Assembly: GCA_017560305.1 (NCBI GenBank)
Contig: JAFYOF010000021.1
Location: forward strand, 1-30,067
DNA length: 30,067 bases
Reading direction: 5' to 3'
Origin: Alistipes sp.
GTDB taxonomy: Bacteria > Bacteroidota > Bacteroidia > Bacteroidales > Rikenellaceae
Shown in pieces: positions 22,978 through 30,067 of this stretch. Each line of letters begins with the position of its first letter. Position 1 is the stretch's first letter. The position numbers and the translations under genes are program-made. The notes beneath the pieces are model-generated. The model did not search any database, was not told where the DNA came from, and was given only the letters and a program-made list of their open reading frames with translations.

Positions 22978-23806
22978 TCCTATGAGGCGTTTTTATATTT
23001 TGCAAAGATAGTGATTTTGCCGCAATTAGTATCGCTGAAAGCATAAATATTATGCAAGTGCCAGGCGGAATCTCCCAATTATAACTCGCGATGAGTCCCA
23101 CAACGGAACTTGCGGAGGCAATTATTGTGGCATAAATCGTCATTTTGAAGTATGACTTCGTCATCGCATTTGCCGCCACGGCGGGGATTGTGAAGAGCGA
23201 GAGCAGCAACACGATGCCCATAATCTTGATGGCGAGCACCAGCGTCAGCGCCACGATGGCGGAGAGGATATAACTGATGCGGTTGATGGCAACGCCCTGA
23301 CTCTTCGAGAAGTTGCGGTCGAAGGCAATCTGCATAATGGGTCGCCAGCAGAGGGCAAAGCCTGCGACGCAAAACAAAGTCAAGGTAATCAGCAGGATAA
23401 CCTCTGTGGATGTGACCGTCACGATGCTGCCGAACATATAACTTGCAAGGTCACCCGAAGTGTAACCTGGGGCAAGTGTCATAAACAACGCACCCACAGC
23501 CATACCGATTGACCACATAATACCGATGGCGGAATCCTCGCGTATTTTGCCCTTCTGACTCGCCCACTCAATGCCGAGCGAAGATGCCACGGCAAAGATG
23601 GATGCACCGATGATGGGGTTAATGCCCAGATAGAGCGCTATGCCCAGACCGCCAAACGATGAGTGGGTCACGCCACCGCACAGAAAGACCATACGGCGTG
23701 AGACGATGTAGGTGCCCACTATTCCGCACATTATGCCTGCGAAGATGGCGGCAAGCAGAGCGTTCAGCAGGTAGCGATATTGCAATATGTCGATGAAAAA
23801 GTCCAA
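22961..23806 (-). CDS. Metal ABC transporter permease (ZnuB/TroC family), TTG start
   Basis: This 281-residue inner-membrane permease belongs to the ABC-3 family that imports zinc, manganese or iron. It has about eight hydrophobic helices. Family features include FAGIMCGIVGTYIVSRRMVF near the N-terminus, the conserved GGVTHSSFGGLGIAL, and the cytoplasmic coupling stretch SKSQGVAINRISYIL. The frame opens just after an in-frame TGA and contains no upstream ATG, so translation must start at the TTG at 23806. This fits both the family's N-terminal length and the promoter 24 bases away. The cognate ATPase and binding protein are not next to it, so they must be encoded elsewhere or it works with a distant partner. 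It heads a minus-strand unit with the LptF/G permease and fmt. Confidence 0.88.
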   Translation of the reverse strand: MDFFIDILQYRYLLNALLAAIFAGIMCGIVGTYIVSRRMVFLCGGVTHSSFGGLGIALYLGINPIIGASIFAVASSLGIEWASQKGKIREDSAIGIMWSIGMAVGALFMTLAPGYTSGDLASYMFGSIVTVTSTEVILLITLTLFCVAGFALCWRPIMQIAFDRNFSKSQGVAINRISYILSAIVALTLVLAIKIMGIVLLLSLFTIPAVAANAMTKSYFKMTIYATIIASASSVVGLIASYNWEIPPGTCIIFMLSAILIAAKSLSLQNIKTPHRNENNS

Positions 23807-23836
23807 AATCGTAAGTTTATTTCATAAAAACGAGCG

Positions 23837-23869
23837 CAAATTTAAGTTATTTATTTGGATTGCGTCAAA
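23837..23869 (-). promoter_or_regulatory. Bacteroidota-type promoter of the metal permease-lpt-fmt operon
   Basis: On the minus strand TTTG (23869-23866) is followed after 21 bp by TAAATTTG (23844-23837), a full match to TAnnTTTG. The transcript would start near 23830, giving a leader of about 24 bases to the TTG start codon. It is the cleanest promoter in the window by consensus and spacing. Confidence 0.72.
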
Positions 23870-23929
23870 ACTTTTTCCTATTACGATAAAGTTTTTATAT
23901 TTTCGCACGGTCAAAATGAATGTTTAAGT

Positions 23930-25225
23930 ATGAAGCGTCGCGTAAATTTCCATACTTTGGGCTGTAAACTCAACTTTTCGGAGAGTTCTACCCTTGCTCG
24001 CCAGTTCGAGGAGGGAGGCTTCGAGAGGGTTGGTGTGAATGAGCCTGCCGATATCTGTGTTATCAATAGTTGTTCCGTAACGGAACACGCCGATAAGAAA
24101 TGCCGTAACTTAATCCGAAAATTGCATCGTCGCAATCCACAGGCGATTATCGCCGTTACGGGATGCTATGCGCAGTTGAAACCTTACGATATTGCGCAGA
24201 TTGAGGGCGTCGGTATCGTGTTGAGTAATAATGATAAAGGCGATTTATATAAACGAGTGCTTGAACTCGGGAAACAGTCGCAGGCTGAGGTTTACAGTTG
24301 TGACTGCGAGGAGATTACCCGCTTCTTTGCGGCCTTCTCGTCGGGTGATAGAACACGCTCGTTTTTGAAGGTGCAGGATGGTTGTGACTACAAGTGTGCC
24401 TACTGCACTATCCACTATGCCCGCGGAGCAAGCCGAAATATGCCTATTGCCGACCTTGTTGAGGAGGCGAAGCAGGTGGCTGCAACGGGTCTGAAGGAGA
24501 TTGTGATTACTGGTATCAATACGGGTGATTTCGGTCGTACAACGGGCGAGAAATTCATCGACTTGCTGCGTGCGCTGAATGAGGTTGAGGGTATCGAGCG
24601 TTACCGCATTTCATCCATCGAGCCAAATCTCATAACTGACGAAATAATAGAGTTTTGCGCTGCGTCACCTAAATTTCAACATCACTTCCATATTCCGCTG
24701 CAGAGTGGCTCCGACCGCATACTTGGACTGATGCGCCGCCGCTACACCTCAGCGAAGTTTGCCGACCGCATCACAAAGGTGCGTGAACTGATGCCCGACG
24801 CCTTCATCGGTATCGATGTCATCACGGGCTTCCCTGGCGAAACGGAGGAGGATTTTCAGCAGACTTACGACCTTTTGGCTCGTCTGCGACCATCATTTTT
24901 GCATATTTTCCCATTCTCGGAGCGCCCAGGCACGCCAGCGGTGGATATGCCCGACAAAGTCCCCTCTTACATCTCGTCGCAGCGAGTGGCGAAGCTTGAG
25001 GAGTTGTGCGATGAGTTGCATAGCGAGTTCTGTGTGCAAGGTGTTGGTACAGAGTCTGATGTGTTGTTTGAGAGCACGATGCGTGGTGGAATGATGCTCG
25101 GTTATACGGGTAATTACATCCGTGTGAAAGCTCCTTATGACCGCGCTGCCATCAACAAGATTTGCCGCGTGAAGATGCTTTCGATGGATGAAAATCACGA
25201 CCTTTTAGCTGAGGTTTTGGCGTAA
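23930..25225 (+). CDS. mtaB: tRNA methylthiotransferase MtaB (ms2t6A)
   Basis: This is a 431-residue radical-SAM enzyme that adds a methylthio group to N6-threonylcarbamoyladenosine-37 of tRNAs, helping decoding of ANN codons. The UPF0004 domain supplies three cluster cysteines: C12 (TLGCKLN), C48 (NSCSVTE) and C79 (TGCYAQ). The radical-SAM cluster motif C-x3-C-x2-C is at C152, C156 and C159 (DGCDYKCAYCTI). A TRAM-like region ends the protein. TLGCKLN rather than TYGCQMN, and the general layout, favour MtaB over MiaB or RimO. An in-frame TTG exists at 23855, but the ATG at 23930 places the first conserved residue where the family has it; a weak TTTT-N20-TATATTTT promoter (23872-23903) lies before it. 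It is divergent from the metal permease. Confidence 0.93.
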   Translation: MKRRVNFHTLGCKLNFSESSTLARQFEEGGFERVGVNEPADICVINSCSVTEHADKKCRNLIRKLHRRNPQAIIAVTGCYAQLKPYDIAQIEGVGIVLSNNDKGDLYKRVLELGKQSQAEVYSCDCEEITRFFAAFSSGDRTRSFLKVQDGCDYKCAYCTIHYARGASRNMPIADLVEEAKQVAATGLKEIVITGINTGDFGRTTGEKFIDLLRALNEVEGIERYRISSIEPNLITDEIIEFCAASPKFQHHFHIPLQSGSDRILGLMRRRYTSAKFADRITKVRELMPDAFIGIDVITGFPGETEEDFQQTYDLLARLRPSFLHIFPFSERPGTPAVDMPDKVPSYISSQRVAKLEELCDELHSEFCVQGVGTESDVLFESTMRGGMMLGYTGNYIRVKAPYDRAAINKICRVKMLSMDENHDLLAEVLA

Positions 25226-25226
25226 G

Positions 25227-25264
25227 AGTGAATGTAATTCACTGAAAAATGTGATGCAATTCAA
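25227..25264. repeat. Perfect palindrome and a related imperfect copy upstream of the HAMP-trkH operon
   Basis: AGTGAATGTAATTCACT (25227-25243) has perfect 7-bp arms around GTA and starts 2 bases after the mtaB stop. A related sequence, GTGATGCAATTCAA (25251-25264), begins 23 bp further on, in the same orientation, and ends 10 bp before the -7 box of the next operon. The placement over the -33 region suits a pair of regulator sites, with mtaB termination as the alternative. Confidence 0.5.
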
Positions 25265-25274
25265 TTTTTATTGC

Positions 25275-25282
25275 TATCTTTG
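25275..25282 (+). promoter_or_regulatory. Bacteroidota -7 element of the HAMP-trkH-SPOR operon
   Basis: TATCTTTG is a full match to TAnnTTTG, with the expected start near 25289, 21 bases before the ATG at 25310. No clear TTTG is found at 19-21 bp upstream; that place is occupied by the second of the two repeat copies. Confidence 0.6.
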
Positions 25283-25309
25283 CAATAATAAGCATTTTAC
25301 TTTTGGATT

Positions 25310-26107
25310 ATGACAGGTATTCGTAAACGCGTTACCGTAGGTTTTTTGAGCATTGTTGTGTTGCTCTTCTTTTCGGGATTGGTCTCTCTGTTTGAGTTGA
25401 ATCATATGAGTGCCGATATAGAGGTTATCCTGGAGGGTAATCGTCGCAGTCTTGAGTTGTCGGAGAATATGCTTAGCGCAATCTCGGCACACGACAGGGC
25501 TGTGGTGAACTATGCCGTGTTCCGTGATACGCTCTACTCTGATTCGTGCAAGATGCGTTTCAAGGAGCTCTCGGCGCATATTGACGAGGCTCGTAGGGAG
25601 GCTACAAAGTCTACCGAGATGATGTTCGACTCGCTGCGTATCAGCGCCGAGCGTCTGGGTGCAGTGGTTCACGAGCTGCGCACCTCTCGCACCATCGAGC
25701 ACCTTGTGCTGACCGACACGCTCAACAACGGAGCGCAGTCGTTTGATGGCAAGGGCTGGTATGACCGCAACTATGTGCCCGCCTATGATGCTACAAGCAC
25801 AAGTATTATGCGTGTGTTGTCGCACGCCCAAAGTTTTATGTCGCCCCGTGCCGAGCGCCTGAGCCGTAACGCCTATCGTGCTGTGACTCCGGTGTTTATC
25901 TCGCTGGTGGTGATGATTGTTATCCTTTTGATGTTCTACTACTTCATCGTAAGTTACGCCCTGAAGCCTATCATCGAGATGAACAAGAGCCTCGGTGACT
26001 GGATGCGTTACAAGATTCCGTTTGCAATCAAGGCGGAGTGTCGTGACGAGTTGCAGGAGTTGAGCGAAAAGATTGGCACTGTGGTGAATAACCAGAAAAA
26101 GTTTTAG
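25310..26107 (+). CDS. HAMP-domain membrane receptor without an output domain
   Basis: This 265-residue protein is built like the sensory half of a histidine kinase or chemoreceptor: a helix at about 9-30, a helical periplasmic region of about 160 residues (31-188), a second helix at about 190-212, and a HAMP module at about 213-262 (YALKPIIEMNKSLGDW, then RDELQELSEKIGTVV). It then stops at a TAG. No kinase, cyclase or methyl-accepting domain follows, and trkH begins 6 bases later, so the protein is naturally output-less rather than truncated by this window. No leftover kinase motif is seen in any frame between the two genes. It may pass a periplasmic signal to TrkH or to a separate partner kinase, or act as a dominant partner in mixed dimers. 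Domain layout is clear; function is unknown. Confidence 0.75.
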   Translation: MTGIRKRVTVGFLSIVVLLFFSGLVSLFELNHMSADIEVILEGNRRSLELSENMLSAISAHDRAVVNYAVFRDTLYSDSCKMRFKELSAHIDEARREATKSTEMMFDSLRISAERLGAVVHELRTSRTIEHLVLTDTLNNGAQSFDGKGWYDRNYVPAYDATSTSIMRVLSHAQSFMSPRAERLSRNAYRAVTPVFISLVVMIVILLMFYYFIVSYALKPIIEMNKSLGDWMRYKIPFAIKAECRDELQELSEKIGTVVNNQKKF

Positions 26108-26113
26108 TCCGAA

Positions 26114-27559
26114 ATGAGATTTAGCGTTGTCATAAGATATATTGGAATCGTGTTGCTGGTGCTGGCGGTGTTTATGCTGGCGTCGGCTGGTATATCCTAT
26201 GCCAACAATGTCGATTCGGCATACTCTCCGCTGGTGATGTCGTCGCTGCTTACGCTGCTGATGGGCGTCTTCCCGCTGATTTTCGTACCTCGCACCGACC
26301 GCATATCGCAAAAGGAGGGCTACTGCATCGTCGTTGGCTCGTGGCTGGTGGCGAGTGTGGTGGGTATGTTCCCCTACCTGATGTGGGGCGGCGAGTTCAC
26401 TTTGGTGAATGCGTGGTTTGAGTCGGTGTCGGGATTTACCACTACGGGCGCATCTATCCTTAATGATATCGAGGCTTTGCCTCGCGGCTTGCAGTTCTGG
26501 CGTATGTCGTCGTGCTGGATTGGTGGTGTGGGCGTGGTGATGTTTGCGCTGGTCATCCTGCCTTCGATTGGTAAGAGCAAGATGATGCTCTCAAATGTGG
26601 AGCTCTCGTCGCTTGCCAAGGAGAACTTCAACTATCGCACGCAGACCGTGGTGCGCATCATCCTTTCGATTTATGTGGGCCTGACCTTGACGACCACCTT
26701 TGCGCTGAAGATGGTGGGTATGAACTGGTTTGACGCGCTCTGTCACGCGATGTCGGCGTGCAGTACCTGCGGATTCAGTAACAAGAACTTGAGTGTCGGA
26801 TACTTCAACTCGCCAAGCATTGAGTTTGTGATGATAGTGGCGATGCTCATCTCGGGTATGCACTTCGGCTTGATTTACGCCACGCTGACCCGTAAGCAAA
26901 ATAACATCTTCCGCTCGGAGATTACGCGTTGTTATATGGCAATGTTCGCCATCTCGTCGGTGCTGATTGCCATCAGCTTGTGGGGCTCTCACATCTACTC
27001 TACTGCCCTCTCGTCGCTGCGTCACGCGGCGTTCCAGACTGCATCGATGATGACTACATCGGGCTTTACTACGGCAGATTGTAACACCTGGACTCCGTTT
27101 GCAATACTTATTTTGATGTTCTGCTCGTTAATATGTGGATGCGCAGGCTCAACATCGGGAGGTTTGAAGGTGGATCGTTTGGTTTTGGCGATGAAGATGT
27201 TGCGCAATAAGTTGCAGGCGCAGCAGCACCCTAACGCCATTATGCGAATCAAGGTGGATGGATATGCGCAGGATCAGGATATGCTCAACACGGTGATGAT
27301 CTACATCGTGGCATTTATGATGTTGGTGCTGGGCGGTACATTCATCACAACGCTCTTCGGGTGCGATTTGATGACAGGATTTTCGGCTACGCTTGCTTGT
27401 GTAAGTAATGTGGGCCCTGGATTTGGTGAGGTGGGTACGATGGATAACTATTCGGCTTTGCCCGCCGTGTTAAGAATTACAATGTCGCTTTTGATGCTGT
27501 TCGGGCGATTGGAGATATTTGGATTGGTTCAACTCTTCTTTATAAGATGGTGGAAATGA
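26114..27559 (+). CDS. trkH: Potassium uptake protein TrkH (KtrB/TrkH family)
   Basis: This 481-residue inner-membrane K+ channel/transporter subunit has about ten helices in four M1-P-M2 repeats. The four selectivity-filter loops are recognisable: SGFTTTGAS, ACSTCGFSN, TSGFTTADC and SNVGPGFG, with the gating-region glycines. The RW(M)SSCWIGGVGVV segment is typical of TrkH. No TrkA/KtrA (RCK) gene lies nearby, so its regulatory ring must be encoded elsewhere. It is 6 bases downstream of the HAMP receptor gene and its stop overlaps the following start (ATGATAA), so it is cotranslated with both neighbours. Confidence 0.95.
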   Translation: MRFSVVIRYIGIVLLVLAVFMLASAGISYANNVDSAYSPLVMSSLLTLLMGVFPLIFVPRTDRISQKEGYCIVVGSWLVASVVGMFPYLMWGGEFTLVNAWFESVSGFTTTGASILNDIEALPRGLQFWRMSSCWIGGVGVVMFALVILPSIGKSKMMLSNVELSSLAKENFNYRTQTVVRIILSIYVGLTLTTTFALKMVGMNWFDALCHAMSACSTCGFSNKNLSVGYFNSPSIEFVMIVAMLISGMHFGLIYATLTRKQNNIFRSEITRCYMAMFAISSVLIAISLWGSHIYSTALSSLRHAAFQTASMMTTSGFTTADCNTWTPFAILILMFCSLICGCAGSTSGGLKVDRLVLAMKMLRNKLQAQQHPNAIMRIKVDGYAQDQDMLNTVMIYIVAFMMLVLGGTFITTLFGCDLMTGFSATLACVSNVGPGFGEVGTMDNYSALPAVLRITMSLLMLFGRLEIFGLVQLFFIRWWK

Positions 27560-29091
27560 TAAAAAACAGATTTATAGTGGCGGGTTTGTTGCTCGCCTCA
27601 TTGACTTTTGGCAAGGTTTCGGCTCAGGATATTGTGCCTCGTGTAGCAGGCTTGGAGGATAATAAGGAGTATATGGATTTGTTGCGCAACGATGAGCAGT
27701 TGCGTCAGCAGACCGACTCGCTGATGTTTGTGATGCGTACTTTGCGCAGCGCGATGACCAAGAATGCCGAGCAGCGTGACTCGCTGGCACAGGTGAAGGC
27801 CGATTCGCTGATGATGTTGTTGTCGGGTGTTGAGAGCAAGGTCTATGCGTTGCGAGCAAGCAAGGTGAAGCTCATCGACAAAATTAACACCATCGAGCAG
27901 AACTATGTCCTCTCGACTATGGGCAACATCGGCGATGCGCAGTCGGCGCAGGGCTCGAAGTCGCTCTATAACAACGCCTACTTCGTGCAGAGCTTCGATG
28001 GCGAGGACTACAAGATGTTGATGGATGTTCACAGCAAGGAGGCAACGGCTTATGGCTATGTGCAGACCTATGTGAAGAACTACTCTAACATCAAGTCCCT
28101 CTACGACCAGTATTTGCTGGGCAAGGAGGAGGCAGAGGCGGAGCGTCTCTATGCTCAGATGGCGGAGACGATGGCCGAGAATATGATTGTTGAGCGCCAG
28201 CTGGCTGATCTCTGGAGCGAGATTTACGACCAGAAGAGTTATGTCTACTCCTACTTCCTTGAGAAGGAGAATCGCCTCGACCTGCTGGAACTTCTGGAGA
28301 ATATGATGGCGGAGTCGCGTCAGGAGAAACTCTCGGCGCTGGATGACTGCGTGTCGGAGCATATCGTTGATTACTGCTTGCAGAAGCCTATCGCGCTGAA
28401 TTATGAGATGTATGTTGCCAAGTTGCTCAACCTGCCTCCGGTGATTGACTCGCTTTCGGTGGCGGCGCGAAATGTGCGCAGCATAGATTACAGAATGCCT
28501 GTGATTGATGTTGAGCGCCGTTCGTTTGTTGACTACGAGCCTATCGAGTTCCTCTCACGCAGCCCTTACACGGCGTCAAACCCTATCCCCGAAGTGGTGG
28601 TTTACGAGTATGGCGACATCTATCGTATCTTGGTGGGGACATTCAAGTATAAGCAGCAGCCTTCAATCTTCCGCAATGCAGCGCCACTCTATGTCGAGCA
28701 GTTGGAGGATGGTCGCTTCAGTTACTATGTGGGCGGCTTGCGCACGCGTGACGAGGCAGAGTCGGCTGTGGTGATTATGAAGAAGAAGGGCTTCCGAGCG
28801 CCGCAGATTGTTGAGTGGTGTGATGGCGAGAAGATTAACCTCTCGGAGGAGGGAGCATCGCGCTCAACCTACCGCATTGCAATCTCGGGTGCAGCGCTGG
28901 ATGATGTGGTGCGTGAGGTGATTGCCAAGATGGCGGAGGATTGCCAGCTCTCGCGCTTGGGTGAGAATAATTTCCTGTTGAGCTCATTCGATAGCCGTAC
29001 GGTGGCGGAGCGTGTGGCGCAGGCCATCGGTAAGTGTAATGCCGAGTTGGTTGTCGAGGTGCAGGAGGTTAAGTCTGATGATGAGGAGTAG
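27556..29091 (+). CDS. Exported coiled-coil protein with SPOR-type C-terminal domains
   Basis: This 511-residue exported protein has a signal peptide MIKNRFIVAGLLLASLTFG and cleavage near VSAQD. The ATG at 27556 forms an ATGA overlap with the trkH stop and is preferred to the one at 27547. The region to about residue 260 is charged and helical, with heptad-like stretches (EQLRQQTDSLMFVMRTL, ASKVKLIDKINTIEQ), likely coiled coil. The C-terminal part has a SPOR peptidoglycan-binding module at about 349-429 (YRILVGTFKYKQQPSIFR, then DGRFSYYVGGLRTRDEAES) and a second, more diverged one at about 437-505 (YRIAISG, then SFDSRTVAERVAQAI). SPOR domains bind denuded glycan strands, often at division sites. 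The link with NfeD/FloA downstream suggests an envelope-organising role. The first SPOR is a good call; the second is tentative. Confidence 0.8.
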   Translation: MIKNRFIVAGLLLASLTFGKVSAQDIVPRVAGLEDNKEYMDLLRNDEQLRQQTDSLMFVMRTLRSAMTKNAEQRDSLAQVKADSLMMLLSGVESKVYALRASKVKLIDKINTIEQNYVLSTMGNIGDAQSAQGSKSLYNNAYFVQSFDGEDYKMLMDVHSKEATAYGYVQTYVKNYSNIKSLYDQYLLGKEEAEAERLYAQMAETMAENMIVERQLADLWSEIYDQKSYVYSYFLEKENRLDLLELLENMMAESRQEKLSALDDCVSEHIVDYCLQKPIALNYEMYVAKLLNLPPVIDSLSVAARNVRSIDYRMPVIDVERRSFVDYEPIEFLSRSPYTASNPIPEVVVYEYGDIYRILVGTFKYKQQPSIFRNAAPLYVEQLEDGRFSYYVGGLRTRDEAESAVVIMKKKGFRAPQIVEWCDGEKINLSEEGASRSTYRIAISGAALDDVVREVIAKMAEDCQLSRLGENNFLLSSFDSRTVAERVAQAIGKCNAELVVEVQEVKSDDEE

Positions 29092-29112
29092 GACCTTATA
29101 ATATATATAGTT

Positions 29113-29571
29113 ATGGGTATGATAGCATTTTTGGTGTTGCTGGGAGCATTTTTCCTGGTGCTGGAGTTGATTTTCTTGCCTGGCGTGACATTTGGCACTA
29201 TCCTTTCGATGGTGAGTTACGGCGCGGCAATTGCTATGGGTTTTCACCGCTTTGGCGTGAGTGGCGGCGTGGTGACGGTGTTGGTGACGCTGGCTCTGTC
29301 GTTGGTTGTGACGGTGCTCTCGTTGCGTGCCAAGACCTGGCAGCGACTCGCCCTGAATGATAAGGTGGATGGAAGCAGTAATGAGAATCCTGCCGATGCT
29401 GTGCAGGTGGGTGCGCAGGGTGTGACCATCTCTCGCCTCTCGCCTATGGGTAAGGTTGAGATTGCTGGCAAAATCTATGAGGCGAAGTCTGGTGGTGAGT
29501 ATATCGACCAGCGCACGGCGGTCGAGGTTGTTGGCTTCGAGAACTTTGCAGTAATAGTGAAGAAGATATAA
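29113..29571 (+). CDS. NfeD-family membrane protein
   Basis: This 152-residue NfeD-type protein has three hydrophobic helices (about 3-22, 25-44, 50-72), then a linker and a C-terminal OB-fold (about 88-152, from AVQVGAQGVTISRLSPMGKVEI to GFENFAVIVKKI). It lacks the serine protease part of the longer NfeD1 type, matching the short NfeD1b proteins that pair with SPFH proteins. It lies 21 bases after the SPOR gene and 36 before floA. NfeD partners the flotillin-like protein and is thought to help organise membrane microdomains. A start at codon 3 (ATG at 29119) is equally possible. Confidence 0.87.
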   Translation: MGMIAFLVLLGAFFLVLELIFLPGVTFGTILSMVSYGAAIAMGFHRFGVSGGVVTVLVTLALSLVVTVLSLRAKTWQRLALNDKVDGSSNENPADAVQVGAQGVTISRLSPMGKVEIAGKIYEAKSGGEYIDQRTAVEVVGFENFAVIVKKI

Positions 29572-29607
29572 TCTTAAACTTGAGATAAAACTTAAAACTT
29601 TATAACT

Positions 29608-30067
29608 ATGAGCGAATTACAGATTGGTATTTTTGCCGTAGTGGGTGTGCTTGTGCTGCTCGCTATCTGGATTATTTTCTACTTTATCCCCGTGGGATTG
29701 TGGTTCTCGGCGTTGGTGTCGGGTGTGAAGATTAACCTGTTGCAACTCTTCCTGATGCGTTGGCGTAGAGTGCCACCATCAGTTATCGTGTCGTCGATGA
29801 TTGAGGGTACAAAGGCGGGCTTGAAACTCGATGCAAACGAGTTGGAGGCACACTACCTCGCTGGTGGTAATGTGACAAATGTGGTGCACGCTTTGGTGTC
29901 GGCGCAGAAGGCTAACATCAACCTCGATTTCAAGATGGCTACGGCGATTGACCTTGCGGGCCGTGATGTGTTTGAGGCTGTGCAGATGTCGGTGAATCCA
30001 AAGGTTATCAATACCCCACCCGTTGCCGCTGTGGCGAAGGATGGTATCCAGTTGATTGCCAAGGCTC
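29608..30067 (+). CDS. floA: Flotillin-like protein FloA (partial, right edge)
   Basis: This is the N-terminal 153 residues of a flotillin-like SPFH protein that forms membrane microdomains; the rest lies beyond the window (full length about 330). The membrane-inserting hairpin is at about 7-35 ([17 protein letters not shown]), followed by [18 protein letters not shown] and the basic [15 protein letters not shown], then the SPFH core with [21 protein letters not shown] and [22 protein letters not shown], all characteristic of FloA/YqfA. It follows nfeD after 36 bases, the usual arrangement. The stop codon is not visible. Confidence 0.93.
   Translation, partial: MSELQIGIFAVVGVLVLLAIWIIFYFIPVGLWFSALVSGVKINLLQLFLMRWRRVPPSVIVSSMIEGTKAGLKLDANELEAHYLAGGNVTNVVHALVSAQKANINLDFKMATAIDLAGRDVFEAVQMSVNPKVINTPPVAAVAKDGIQLIAKA

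Noticed and set aside
23855..23929. Extended N-terminus of MtaB from the TTG at 23855
   Set aside because: The extra 25 residues match nothing in the family and overlap the divergent promoter. The ATG at 23930 gives the normal distance to the first cluster cysteine.
25274..26311. 345-codon open frame on the minus strand opposite the HAMP gene and the trkH start
   Set aside because: It is histidine/glutamine/arginine-rich with no domain, and it overlaps the promoter and two genes with clear domain structure.
27598..28362. 254-codon open frame on the minus strand opposite the SPOR gene
   Set aside because: It is leucine/histidine-rich with no signal or motif. It mirrors the GAG/CTG-rich coiled-coil region of the real gene.

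Overview
The window looks like a chromosomal segment from a member of the Bacteroidota, most likely order Bacteroidales. The evidence is the gene content (archaeal-type phosphoglucosamine mutase, long LptF/G-type permease, LysM plus periplasmic-binding-fold protein, SPOR/NfeD/FloA set, DcaP-like porin), the near absence of Shine-Dalgarno sequences, and several -7 elements of the Bacteroidota form TAnnTTTG. An Alistipes/Rikenellaceae-like source is possible but is only an impression. The DNA is almost fully coding. The longest non-coding gap is about 220 bp (17426-17647), and no gap exceeds 300 bp. No tRNA, rRNA, IS element, prophage or CRISPR array was seen.

Region 1 (1-8959, all minus strand) is a tightly packed housekeeping block read from right to left: nucleoside phosphorylase, dnaN (sliding clamp), a DEDDh exonuclease, a secreted LysM/periplasmic-binding-fold protein, rex, ribF, a YbgC-type thioesterase, a YhhN membrane protein, then htpG, which runs off the left edge. 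LysM-rex-ribF are separated by a single base at each junction, and the thioesterase and yhhN overlap. htpG is set apart by a 126-bp gap holding a nested inverted repeat and a possible promoter.

Region 2 (9059-11868, plus) carries glmM and an M20 dipeptidase. It ends in a strong bidirectional terminator facing the pot operon.

Region 3 (11935-18985, minus) reads as a class C beta-lactamase-fold serine hydrolase, then an outer-membrane barrel protein, then potA-potB-potC-potD. The barrel gene has its own promoter and a structured leader and lies 33 bp before potA. It may therefore be the outer-membrane entry route for a polyamine ABC importer. PotA carries an extra C-terminal repeat. PotD has both a lipobox and a C-terminal membrane helix.

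Region 4 (19135-23806): a DcaP-like porin is transcribed rightward. It converges through a terminator on a leftward operon of a metal ABC permease (TTG start with a well-placed promoter), an LptF/G-type permease and fmt.

Region 5 (23930-30067, plus): mtaB comes first, followed by a run starting at a good -7 element. The run comprises a HAMP-only membrane receptor, trkH, a SPOR protein, nfeD and floA (cut by the right edge). The theme is the cell envelope: potassium uptake, peptidoglycan sensing and membrane microdomains.

I did not find an unmistakable new system. The most unusual items are the HAMP-only receptor placed before trkH, the doubly anchored PotD with the duplicated PotA tail and a dedicated barrel protein, the RibF lacking its flavokinase motif, and several symmetrical or structured intergenic elements.
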